A DNA stretch of 64,000 nt from CAWJAP01 sp963834365 (GTDB lineage: Bacteria; Acidobacteriota; Vicinamibacteria; Vicinamibacterales; Vicinamibacteraceae). The translations under genes were made by a program, and so were the position numbers. Where the stretch lies: positions 186,001 through 250,000 of the forward strand of contig CAWIBS010000021.1 of NCBI GenBank assembly GCA_963834365.1. Reading direction: 5' to 3'. Within the stretch, counting starts at the first letter, position 1; each line of letters begins with the position of its first letter. Under the pieces are notes generated by a model. It was not told the DNA's origin. It did no database searches and saw only the letters and a program-made list of their open reading frames with translations. Positions 1 through 7,254 of this stretch are shown here, piece after piece.

Positions 1-51
1 CGCTGCGGCATCGGCACTCTCCGACGCGTACGAGCGTGGCCGTGAGCGCGT

Positions 52-393
52 TCAGCTCGTCGGGCGTTCGGCGCGCCCCGACGCGACCGTGACGAGCGGC
101 TTCAGCTTCAAGAAGCCCTTTTCGCCGATGCCCTTTACGTTCATCAGGTCTTCGATCTTCTTGAACCCGCCATTCTTTTGCCGGTAGTCGACGATGCGCG
201 CTGCCGTCTGCGCGCCGATACCCGGCAGGCTCTCGAGCTCGTCGGCCGTCGCCGAGTTGAGGTTGACGAGTGCAGCGTTCTTCGCCGGCGCGGTCGCCTT
301 CGCGGGCGCCTCCTGTGCGGCACGCGCCTGCGGCATCGAGACGAAGGCGAGGGCGGCCGTCAGGGCCATCGGGATCAGGGTTCGGCGAATCAT
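52..393 (-). CDS. ComEA-like helix-hairpin-helix DNA-binding protein
   Basis: A 113-residue exported protein. The first 25 or so residues form a signal peptide (basic MIRR start, hydrophobic core, ARA-A cleavage region), followed by a low-complexity Ala/Pro/Lys linker. The rest is a tandem helix-hairpin-helix domain with the motifs LPGIGAQTAARIVDYR and VKGIGEKGFLKLKP, as in ComEA, the DNA receptor of competence systems. The ATG at 393 is preceded by a strong AGGAGG, which is why I chose it over an ATG 15 codons upstream. Proteins of this size with only the HhH unit are common outside competence loci and no other competence gene is present, so a role in DNA uptake is only inferred. Confidence 0.85.
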   Translation of the reverse strand: MIRRTLIPMALTAALAFVSMPQARAAQEAPAKATAPAKNAALVNLNSATADELESLPGIGAQTAARIVDYRQKNGGFKKIEDLMNVKGIGEKGFLKLKPLVTVASGRAERPTS

Positions 394-794
394 GGGTCCT
401 CCTTCCAAGACGGTTCGGGTTGACGAGTCCCCCGCCACCGGGCGGGCCGCGAGGGGTCGGGTTGTTGTGGGACCGATCCGCGGCGACGGGGGCCGCGGCG
501 TGCTGGAGCAAGGGTGGGGCCAGCGAGTGCGGGAACGTGGCGTGTGTCGGCAGCGCGTTGGCCCCGCTCGACTTAGCGACGACGTCGCGGCATGGCTCGA
601 CGCCCGTCGCTCGCACCGTCAGGCGCGATCGTTAACGCGCGTTACCGCCGCCAATCCAACCAACCGCCCGATAGCGGCGTATTTTCAAGGCCGTTTGCGC
701 CGGGGCGGCGCAATCGCGCCGACAACCGGTGGACACCGGCGGAATCGACACGACGGACACGGTGGGTTCGGGTTCTTGTGATGACCCGGATGCG
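394..794. other. intergenic stretch without a recognisable gene
   Basis: About 400 bases between the ComEA-like gene and the epimerase, both on the minus strand. Open frames here lack a plausible start, a ribosome binding site or any family motif. It must carry the promoter of the ComEA-like gene, but I found no convincing -35/-10 pair, tRNA or repeat. Confidence 0.6.
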
Positions 795-1745
795 TCAGGC
801 GTCCTGGCGTGGCCCGCCCGCGGCGCGGTACCAGTCCACGGTGCGCGACAGCCCCTCGTCGAGCCCGACCAGCGGCTGATAGCCGAGGACCTCTCGAGCC
901 CGCGTGATATCGGCTTGCGAATCGCGCACGTCTCCAGCACGTCCGGGGGCGTACTGCGGCTGCACCGTCCGGCCCGTAATGCGCGCGAGCGATCGGAAGA
1001 GATCGTTGAGCGAGATGCGGCCGCCGGTCGCCACGTTGATGACCTTCCCGCTCGCGCCGGGCGCGACCGCAGCCCTCAGCACGCCATCGACGACGTTGGC
1101 GACGTAGGTGAAGTCGCGGGTCTGCTCGCCGTCACCATAGATGGTCGGTCCGCGATTCTCGAGCAGCGCCGTGACGAAGACCGAAATGACGCCCGAGTAC
1201 GGCGACGAAGGATCCTGCCTGGGACCGAAGACGTTGAAGTACCGGATGGACACCGTCTCGAGCCCGTACAGAGCGGTGAACATCTGCATGTATTGCTCGC
1301 CCACCAGCTTCTGCAGGGCGTACGGCGACAGAGGACCGGTCGCCATGTCTTCCTGCTTGGGCAGCGCGGCCGCATCGCCGTACGCCGACGATGAGGCCGC
1401 GTAGACGACCCGCTTCACCCCGGCGTCGCGGGCGGCGACGAGCACGTTCAGCGTCGCGTCGATGTTGGCGCGGTTCGACGTGATCGGGTCCTGGACCGAC
1501 CGTGGCACCGAGGGGATCGCCGCCTGGTGCAGGACATAGTCGGCACCACGCACCGCCGTCTTGGCGACCTCGAGATCGGCCAGGTCGCCATGCAGGAACT
1601 CCACGTCCGACAGCGTCCTGACGTTTTCGGCCCGCCCCGTGATCAGGCTGTCGACGATCCGGACCTGCTCACCGCGGGCGCGGAGGGTTTCAACCAGGTG
1701 CGACCCGATGAAGCCGGCACCGCCAGTGACGAGATAGAGGGCCAT
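795..1745 (-). CDS. NAD-dependent epimerase/dehydratase (UDP-glucose 4-epimerase-like)
   Basis: A 316-residue extended short-chain dehydrogenase that would interconvert or oxidise nucleotide sugars in the cytoplasm. It opens directly with the Rossmann fold (TGGAGFIGSHL, residues 7-17). It has the acidic residue binding the NAD ribose (VDSLITG), the catalytic SSSAYG serine motif, the YALQK tyrosine-lysine pair and the downstream RYFNVFGPRQDP signature of the GalE/WbpP group. The start is the ATG immediately before the glycine-rich loop; longer frames upstream run into the RNase P RNA. The product is probably a precursor for surface glycans, matching the glycosyltransferases later in the window. 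Exact substrate specificity cannot be read from the sequence. Confidence 0.9.
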   Translation of the reverse strand: MALYLVTGGAGFIGSHLVETLRARGEQVRIVDSLITGRAENVRTLSDVEFLHGDLADLEVAKTAVRGADYVLHQAAIPSVPRSVQDPITSNRANIDATLNVLVAARDAGVKRVVYAASSSAYGDAAALPKQEDMATGPLSPYALQKLVGEQYMQMFTALYGLETVSIRYFNVFGPRQDPSSPYSGVISVFVTALLENRGPTIYGDGEQTRDFTYVANVVDGVLRAAVAPGASGKVINVATGGRISLNDLFRSLARITGRTVQPQYAPGRAGDVRDSQADITRAREVLGYQPLVGLDEGLSRTVDWYRAAGGPRQDA

Positions 1746-1844
1746 GAGGATGCGCGGTGCCGCGGCGAAGTGTCTGGGAATCGCCGAATGTGTGATCTGG
1801 TGCGTGGCCCCGAGCGCGGAGCCACAGGACGAAGCGGCTGCAGT

Positions 1845-2315
1845 GTGCCAGTAAGCCGAATTCTGTGTCCGGCGCGGGAATCGCTCCCCGCGCCGGCTGA
1901 CGATCATTCCTCTGGGACCGCCATCACTGGCGGCCTCGAGCAACCTACCCGGAAGCTTCGGACGGGCCGTCCTCGGGCGCTTCCCTATTTGGTCTTGCTC
2001 CGTGCGGGGTTTTGCCTGCCACTTCCGTTACCGGAAGCGCGGTGCGCTCTTACCGCACCTTTTCACCCTTACTCGCCTTCGCCCTCCGCTCTTCGGGCTC
2101 GGGCTTCGGCGAGCAAGCCCCGAATCGGGCCTGCCGCGCCGTAGCCTCGGCTCGAAGAGCCGAGAGCGAAGGCGGGCGGTATATTTTCTGTGCCACTGGT
2201 CCGTCGGGTTGCCCCGCCCGGGTGTTACCCGGCGCACTGCCCTGCGGAGTTCGGACTTTCCTCCGGACGCGGACCTTTCGATCCTTGTCCGGCGATCGCC
2301 TCGGCTCACTGCAGC
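1845..2315 (-). ncRNA. rnpB: RNase P RNA, bacterial type A, with an enlarged P12 region
   Basis: This is the catalytic RNA that matures tRNA 5' ends. Reading the minus strand I see the conserved 5' block GGAGGAAAGTCCG, then GTGCCACAGAAA-TATACCGCC, GTAAGGGTGAAAAGGTGCGG with TAAGAGCGCACC, the GGAGCAAGACCAAATAGGG block and the closing ACAGAATTCGGCTTACTG. The first and last blocks can pair (CAGTGAGCC with GGCUUACUG) as helix P1, which sets the ends near 2311 and 1849. The molecule is about 470 nt, longer than the 380-420 nt usual for the type. The excess lies between ACCGCC and GTAAGGG, where roughly 100 nt of repeat-like hairpins replace the short P11/P12 arm. Confidence 0.95.
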
Positions 2316-2321
2316 CGAGCC

Positions 2322-2330
2322 ATTGTACCA
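2322..2330 (-). promoter_or_regulatory. extended -10 promoter of rnpB
   Basis: On the minus strand TGG is followed directly by TACAAT, an extended -10 element of the TGn type. It sits 7 nt before the predicted 5' end of RNase P RNA at about 2315, the expected distance. No good -35 hexamer is present; that position falls inside the inverted repeat at 2335-2378. Confidence 0.6.
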
Positions 2331-2334
2331 AATC

Positions 2335-2378
2335 GGGGACGGGAGCCTCCCTTTGTTCCTGTGGAGGCTCCCGTCCCC
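2335..2378 (-). terminator. perfect 16-bp inverted repeat between ntrC-like gene and rnpB
   Basis: Two 16-nt arms (GGGGACGGGAGCCTCC and its exact complement) enclose a 12-nt loop. The hairpin starts one base after the stop codon of the sigma-54 activator and is followed on the minus strand by only a short GATTTGG, so it is a poor intrinsic terminator by U-tract criteria. It also covers the -35 position of rnpB. Terminator, insulator and mobile palindrome are all possible. Confidence 0.45.
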
Positions 2379-2379
2379 A

Positions 2380-3795
2380 TCACCCGTCCCGTTCCTGACT
2401 GATTTGATACTGCTCGAGCTTCTTGTAGAGATTGCTCCGCGGTGTGTCGAGCGCTTCCGCCGTCCGGGAGATGTTCCAGCCGTTGTCCCGCAGCTTCTCG
2501 ACCAGGAAGGCGCGCTCCGCCGACTCCTTGAACTCCCGAAGCGTGCCCGGCTTTTCGCGTGCGGGCTCGGTCGCGGGAAGTAATCCCGACGGGGCGGGCG
2601 AACCCGGCGCCGCGACGGCAGCCCGCGGCGCGTCCACCCTGATCACGTCCCGCACGTCCTGCGCGTCGATCGTTTCCCCGCGCGCCATGATCAGGAGGCG
2701 CTCGACGCTGTTGCGCAATTCGCGGATGTTGCCGCGCCACCGGTGCTGCTGGAGCACCTCGAGCGCCGGCGGCGAGAACCGGCGGGGCTTGAAGCTGCCT
2801 TCGCGATTGAAGAGGTCGGTGAAATGCCGGACGAGCAGCGGGATGTCGGCGGGCCGCTCGCGCAACGGCGGCACATGAATCGGGATCACGCTCAAACGGA
2901 AATACAGATCCTCCCGGAACCGCCCGGCATCGATCTCCTCTTCGAGGTCCTTGTTGGTCGCCGCAATCACCCGGACATCGACCTTCATGGTCCTCGACGA
3001 CCCCAGGCGCTCGACCTCGCCCTCCTGCAGCACCCGGAGCACCTTGGCCTGCGTCTTGGCGCTCATGTCGCCAACCTCGTCGAGGAAGATCGTGCCCCGG
3101 TCGGCCTGCTCGAACTTGCCAATCTGCTTCTCGGTCGCGCCGGTGAACGACCCCTTCTCGTGGCCGAACAGCTCGCTCTCGATCAGCTCTTCGGGAATGG
3201 CGGCGCAGTTGACCTGCACGAATCGCTCGCGGGCCCGCAGGCTGTTGCGGTGGATGGCGCGCGCGACCAGCTCCTTGCCGACGCCGCTTTCGCCGAGGAC
3301 GAGGACGGTCGCGTTGGTCGGCGCCGCACGACCAATGGCTTCGCGGACACGCGCGAGAGCCGCGCTCTCTCCCACCATCTCGTGACGCGCCTCGGCGGCA
3401 CGCCGCAGCGTCACGTTCTCGTCGCGCAACCGCCCCTGGTCGAGCGCGTTGCGAATCGTCAGCAGGACGCGGTCGCTCGTGAGCGGTTTCTCGACGAAAT
3501 CGAACGCGCCCTTGCGGGTCGCCTCGACCGCCGTGCTGACGGTGCCGTGGCCGGAGATCATGACGATCGGCAGCGTGTCGCTGCGCGCCCGCAGGCGCTC
3601 GAGGACCTCGAGGCCATCCATGCCCGGCATCTTGATGTCGAGAAAGATCAGATCGAGGGGTTCACGCTCGGCGAGGGTGATGCCGTCCGGCCCGGTCGCC
3701 GCGACCAGGCACTCGTAGCCCTCGTATTCGAGGATCATCTTCAGCGAGTCCCGGATGCCCGCTTCGTCGTCTATGACCAGGATGCGAGGTTTCAT
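2380..3795 (-). CDS. sigma-54-dependent response regulator, NtrC family
   Basis: A complete 471-residue transcription activator. Residues 1-120 are a receiver domain with the acidic pair D9/D10, phospho-acceptor D53 (FLDIKMPG), and K103. Residues 140-375 are the AAA+ domain: Walker A GESGVGKE (168-175), the sigma-54-contacting loop GSFTGA (215-220), Walker B TIFLDE (236-241), and an arginine-finger region around FREDLYFRL. A proline/alanine linker leads to a Fis-type helix-turn-helix (NISRTAEALDTPRSNLYKK). It should activate RpoN promoters when phosphorylated. No histidine kinase is adjacent. Its ATG overlaps the stop codon of ligA by 4 bp, so it is probably translated from the ligA message. 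Confidence 0.95.
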   Translation of the reverse strand: MKPRILVIDDEAGIRDSLKMILEYEGYECLVAATGPDGITLAEREPLDLIFLDIKMPGMDGLEVLERLRARSDTLPIVMISGHGTVSTAVEATRKGAFDFVEKPLTSDRVLLTIRNALDQGRLRDENVTLRRAAEARHEMVGESAALARVREAIGRAAPTNATVLVLGESGVGKELVARAIHRNSLRARERFVQVNCAAIPEELIESELFGHEKGSFTGATEKQIGKFEQADRGTIFLDEVGDMSAKTQAKVLRVLQEGEVERLGSSRTMKVDVRVIAATNKDLEEEIDAGRFREDLYFRLSVIPIHVPPLRERPADIPLLVRHFTDLFNREGSFKPRRFSPPALEVLQQHRWRGNIRELRNSVERLLIMARGETIDAQDVRDVIRVDAPRAAVAAPGSPAPSGLLPATEPAREKPGTLREFKESAERAFLVEKLRDNGWNISRTAEALDTPRSNLYKKLEQYQISQERDG

Positions 3796-5858
3796 GGATG
3801 CGGTCGGTGGAGATCGGCAGGCCCGGTTCCGATTATACGGGCGAGGAACTCGGCTTCCTCGATGATCGGCACCCCGAGCGACCGGGCCTTTTCGAGCTTG
3901 CTGCCAGCCTCCCGACCTGCGATGACCGCCGTCGTCTTTCGGCTGACCGACGAGGCGACCTTGGCACCGAGCCGCTCGAGCGCTGCCTGCGCCTCCTCGC
4001 GCGTCATCGACTCGAGCGTTCCGGTGAGCACGAAGGTCTGGTTGTCGAGCGGGCGGTCCGAAGGCCCTTCATCCTCCAGTTCGACGAGGCGCAGGCCGGC
4101 GTCGGCGAGACGGGCGACGAGCCGCCGGTTGGCCTCGGCCTCGAACCAGTCGCGGACCGACCGCGCCACGACCGGCCCGACATCGGGCACACGCTCGAGG
4201 GCCTCGACGGGCGCGTCGGCGAGGGCGGGCATCGATCGAAACGCCCGGGCGAGAGCCGCGGCACCGCGTTCGCCCACGTGCCGGATCCCGAGGGCGAAGA
4301 TCGCGCGGCCCAGGCCGACCTCGCGGCTGCCGGCGATCTGATCCATCAGGTTCGCCGCCGACTTCTTCCCCATCCGCTCGAGCGCGGCCACCTGTTCGGC
4401 CGTCAGGGCGTAGAGATCGGCGGCATCGCGCACCAGACCGGCGTTGACGAGGTTCTCGATGATCGCCTCGCCGAGCCCGTCGATGTTCATCGCGCGCCGG
4501 CCGGCAAAGTGCTCGAGGCTGCGGAGCAGGCGCGCGGGGCACGAAGTGTTCTCGCATCGCCAGACGGCTTCGCCCTCCTCGCGGGAGAGCGTCGTGCCGC
4601 AGCGGGGGCAGGTGGTGGGCATCACCCACGGCTGCGGGGCATCAGCGCCTTCCGGGCGGGTCGACACGATCGGCTTGACCACCTTCGGGATCACGTCACC
4701 GGCTTTTTCGATCAACACCTGGTCGCCGGGACGGATGTCCTTTCGCTCAATTTCCTGGGCGTTGTGCAGGGTCGCCTTCGAAATCGTCGATCCGGCAAGG
4801 AACACCGGCGTCAGCACGGCATAGGGCGTCACGGCGCCCGTGCGACCCACGTTCACGTCGATCGCCAGGAGCGTGGTGGTCGCCTGCTGCGCGGGGAACT
4901 TGTAGGCCAGCGCCCACCGCGGGAACTTCGAGGTCGATCCGGCCTGCTGCCGGCGGCCGAGATCGTCGAGCTTGATCACCACGCCATCGGTTTCGAAGTC
5001 GAGCGTGTGGCGCTTGTCCCCCCAGAGGCGGCAGAAATCGAGCACTTCGTCGATCCCGGCGAGCTTCTGCCAGTGGCCCTCGACGGGAAGTCCCCAGCTC
5101 GCCATCCGCTCGAGCATGCCGGCGTGGGTCTCCACGCCCGCAGCGTGAGTCTCCTCCCCTTTCGCCCTCGGGGAGGCCACGAGCTGGTAGACGAACGCGC
5201 GCAAGCCGCGCGCCGCCACCAATCCCGGGTCGAGATTCCGCATCGTCCCCGCTGCCGCGTTGCGCGGGTTGGCGAACAGCGGCTCCTCGAGGCGCTCGCG
5301 TTCCTTGTTCATCGCGTCGAACGCGGCTCGCGGGAGGAAGACTTCTCCCCGGCACTCGATGGGGCCAGGCGGCCCGCCGCGCAACGAGAGCGGGATCGAA
5401 CGGATCGTCCGCACGTTGGCGGTGACGTCCTCGCCGATCGTCCCGTCGCCACGCGTGACGCCGCGCATGAGACGTCCCTCGTCGTAGGTCAGGGCAATGC
5501 TCAGGCCGTCGATCTTGAGCTCCGCGACGTAGGGCAGGGCTTCGTCGCCGGCCTTCAGCGCCCGGCGGAGCCGGTCGTCGAAGGCGCGGGCATCGGTCTC
5601 GTCGTAGCCGTTGTCGAGGCTCAGCATCGCCGCGGCATGCCGCGCGGTCGCGAAGCCCTCGACGGGCCGGCCGCCGACCCGCTGCGTGGGCGAATCGGGT
5701 GTCACGAGGGCGGGGTGCGCCTGCTCGAGCGCCTCCAGCTCCTTCAGCAACCGATCAAATTCCGCGTCTGAGATCTCGGGGTCGTTGTGGACGTAGTACC
5801 GCTCTTCGTGGTGGCGGATCCGCGAGCGGAGAGCGGCAATCTGCTTGGCAGCTGTCAT
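3792..5858 (-). CDS. ligA: NAD-dependent DNA ligase LigA
   Basis: This essential ligase seals nicks in replication and repair using NAD+. The 688-residue protein has the family's normal length and order: an N-terminal Ia domain (HEERYYVHNDPEISDAEFD), the adenylation domain with nucleophile lysine K115 in AELKIDG, an OB-fold, and a four-cysteine zinc finger (CPRCGTTL and CENTSCPARL). Helix-hairpin-helix repeats around GLGEAI and VGERGA and a C-terminal BRCT domain follow (FVLTGTLESMTREEA). I start at MTAAKQIAAL; the frame stays open for 17 codons upstream but without a better start. The stop overlaps the start of the NtrC-like regulator. Confidence 0.97.
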   Translation of the reverse strand: MTAAKQIAALRSRIRHHEERYYVHNDPEISDAEFDRLLKELEALEQAHPALVTPDSPTQRVGGRPVEGFATARHAAAMLSLDNGYDETDARAFDDRLRRALKAGDEALPYVAELKIDGLSIALTYDEGRLMRGVTRGDGTIGEDVTANVRTIRSIPLSLRGGPPGPIECRGEVFLPRAAFDAMNKERERLEEPLFANPRNAAAGTMRNLDPGLVAARGLRAFVYQLVASPRAKGEETHAAGVETHAGMLERMASWGLPVEGHWQKLAGIDEVLDFCRLWGDKRHTLDFETDGVVIKLDDLGRRQQAGSTSKFPRWALAYKFPAQQATTTLLAIDVNVGRTGAVTPYAVLTPVFLAGSTISKATLHNAQEIERKDIRPGDQVLIEKAGDVIPKVVKPIVSTRPEGADAPQPWVMPTTCPRCGTTLSREEGEAVWRCENTSCPARLLRSLEHFAGRRAMNIDGLGEAIIENLVNAGLVRDAADLYALTAEQVAALERMGKKSAANLMDQIAGSREVGLGRAIFALGIRHVGERGAAALARAFRSMPALADAPVEALERVPDVGPVVARSVRDWFEAEANRRLVARLADAGLRLVELEDEGPSDRPLDNQTFVLTGTLESMTREEAQAALERLGAKVASSVSRKTTAVIAGREAGSKLEKARSLGVPIIEEAEFLARIIGTGPADLHRPHP

Positions 5859-5929
5859 AGCCACGGAGCCATGGAGGAGACCCCCGAGAACCCGGAGCGA
5901 CCGCCGCACACATCGGCCATGCCACGCAA

Positions 5930-5988
5930 CCGATCCGATTTTGTCAGATTGTGTCCGTGGCGAGCGATCGCGCGTCTTGTCAGATCTT
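5930..5988 (-). repeat. 3'-end repeat with GATCTGACAA words
   Basis: On the minus strand, straight after the polyprenyl synthase, come AAGATCTGACAAG, CCACGGACACAATCTGACAA and AATCGGATCGG. The stop codon of the synthase is the TGA inside the first word. Related blocks lie at 28355-28384 and 52004-52057, each at the 3' end of a gene. Confidence 0.6.
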
Positions 5989-7011
5989 CCCCGCGGCTAG
6001 CGGTCGCGCGCGATCACGTATATCGGGCAGGCTCATGAGCGCGTCCCGCTCGAGCGAGGGCGGGAAGAACGACAGGTGTTGCTGCGCGAGCGACGCGTAG
6101 TGGTCGGCTTGCCGGGTGGCGCTGCTGATGGCCTGCGAATCGTGCAGCATCCGCTTCAGGTCGGCCCACGCCTCCCGTGTCACGTCGCGATCGCGGACAA
6201 TCGCCTCGACGATCGCCCGGGCCTCGGGTCCCGCCCGCTCGAGCAGATAGATGATCGGCAAGGTCACCTTGCCCTCGCGGAGATCACTGCCGATTGGCTT
6301 CCCGAGCGCCTGCTCGTCGGCCGTGTAGTCGAGCAGATCGTCCACGAGCTGGAAGGCAATGCCCAGGTTGAAGCCGTACTCCCACAGGGCCTGCTCGGCG
6401 TCCCGCGACACGCCGCCGAGCATGCCGCCGATCTGCGCACAGCCCCCGAACAGGTGTGCCGTCTTGCGGCGGATGATCTCGAAATGCTCGTCCTCGGCGA
6501 GATCGACGTCGCCCGTCTTGGTCAGCTGGAACAGCTCGCCTTCGATCATGCGCAGCGTGACGTCACACAGCAGACGGATGATCTCGAGCGAGTCCTGCGT
6601 CAGTGCGAGGGCCATCGACTTGATATACAGATAGTCGCCCAGCAGGACAGTGATGTCGTTCCCCCACCGCGAATGCACGGCCATGCGGCCGCGGCGCAGG
6701 TCCGATTCGTCGATGATGTCGTCGTGCACGAGCGTCGCGGTGTGAATGAACTCCACGACCGACGCGTAGAGCACCGCGCGATCCCCGTCGCCGTGATAGC
6801 CGGCCATCCGTGCCGCCATCAGCAGCAGCGCGGGTCGCACGCGCTTGCCGCCGCTCGTCTGGATGTAGCGGCCGATTTGCGGAATGAGCTGAACGCGCGA
6901 CTGGACGTGACGCAGGAACTCCTGGTCGACGCGTGCGAGGTCCTCTCGCACCGGCTCGAAAATCTGCGCTAAATCCAAGGGAGACTGCGACTTGTGCACC
7001 GCTTCACTCAC
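5980..7011 (-). CDS. long-chain polyprenyl diphosphate synthase (IspA/IspB family)
   Basis: A trans-prenyltransferase of 343 residues that adds isopentenyl diphosphate units to an allylic primer, most likely making the octa- to decaprenyl side chain of a respiratory quinone. Diagnostic features are GGKRVRP (54-60) for IPP binding, the first aspartate-rich motif DDIIDESD (97-104) and the second DDLLD (224-228), with the GKPIGSDLREGK segment after it. No bulky aromatic residues crowd the positions before the first motif, consistent with a long product. Translation starts at GTG, only a few bases after the predicted transcription start. The stop codon lies in a repeat element. Confidence 0.93.
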   Translation of the reverse strand: MSEAVHKSQSPLDLAQIFEPVREDLARVDQEFLRHVQSRVQLIPQIGRYIQTSGGKRVRPALLLMAARMAGYHGDGDRAVLYASVVEFIHTATLVHDDIIDESDLRRGRMAVHSRWGNDITVLLGDYLYIKSMALALTQDSLEIIRLLCDVTLRMIEGELFQLTKTGDVDLAEDEHFEIIRRKTAHLFGGCAQIGGMLGGVSRDAEQALWEYGFNLGIAFQLVDDLLDYTADEQALGKPIGSDLREGKVTLPIIYLLERAGPEARAIVEAIVRDRDVTREAWADLKRMLHDSQAISSATRQADHYASLAQQHLSFFPPSLERDALMSLPDIRDRARPLAAGKI

Positions 7012-7020
7012 GCGAGGTCA

Positions 7021-7050
7021 ATTCGACCATACATGAGTTGAGGGTGTCAA
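7021..7050 (-). promoter_or_regulatory. candidate sigma-70 promoter of the polyprenyl synthase
   Basis: A perfect -35 TTGACA (7045-7050) is followed after 18 nt by TCGAAT (7021-7026), four of six matches to TATAAT. The start point would fall near 7014, about three bases before the GTG at 7011, so the transcript would be leaderless or almost so. Confidence 0.5.
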
Positions 7051-7154
7051 CGCGCCGTCACACCACCTCATCGTGTGTCGGCGCGGCCGGCGCCGTCGAT
7101 GGCGTCGGCGCCGCTGACATCGCCCTTTGCCGATGCCGCCGCTTGACCGAGTAA

Positions 7155-7176
7155 CCCCGAGGCTGAAGCCTCGGGG
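7155..7176. repeat. GCTGAAGC palindrome
   Basis: A perfect hairpin CCCCGAG-GCTGAAGC-CTCGGGG in the 240-base gap between the polyprenyl synthase and the secreted protease. It has the same core as the paired elements at 31793, 41326 and 56105. Confidence 0.7.
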
Positions 7177-7254
7177 CTACGAGCGATGGGCCTGCGAACA
7201 GGACCCGGTGGTGCCGTCGGCGGCGCGGCGACGTCGGAACCGCGCTGCCGCGGG

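Noticed and set aside
1..51. Possible start of another minus-strand gene (GGAGAG then ATG near base 11)
   Set aside because: Only three codons are inside the window, too little to support a gene.
2743..5771. Long open frames on the plus strand opposite the sigma-54 activator and ligA (over 500 and 600 codons)
   Set aside because: They are antisense shadows typical of high GC; arginine-rich, without motifs, signals or ribosome binding sites, while the minus-strand frames encode complete known proteins.
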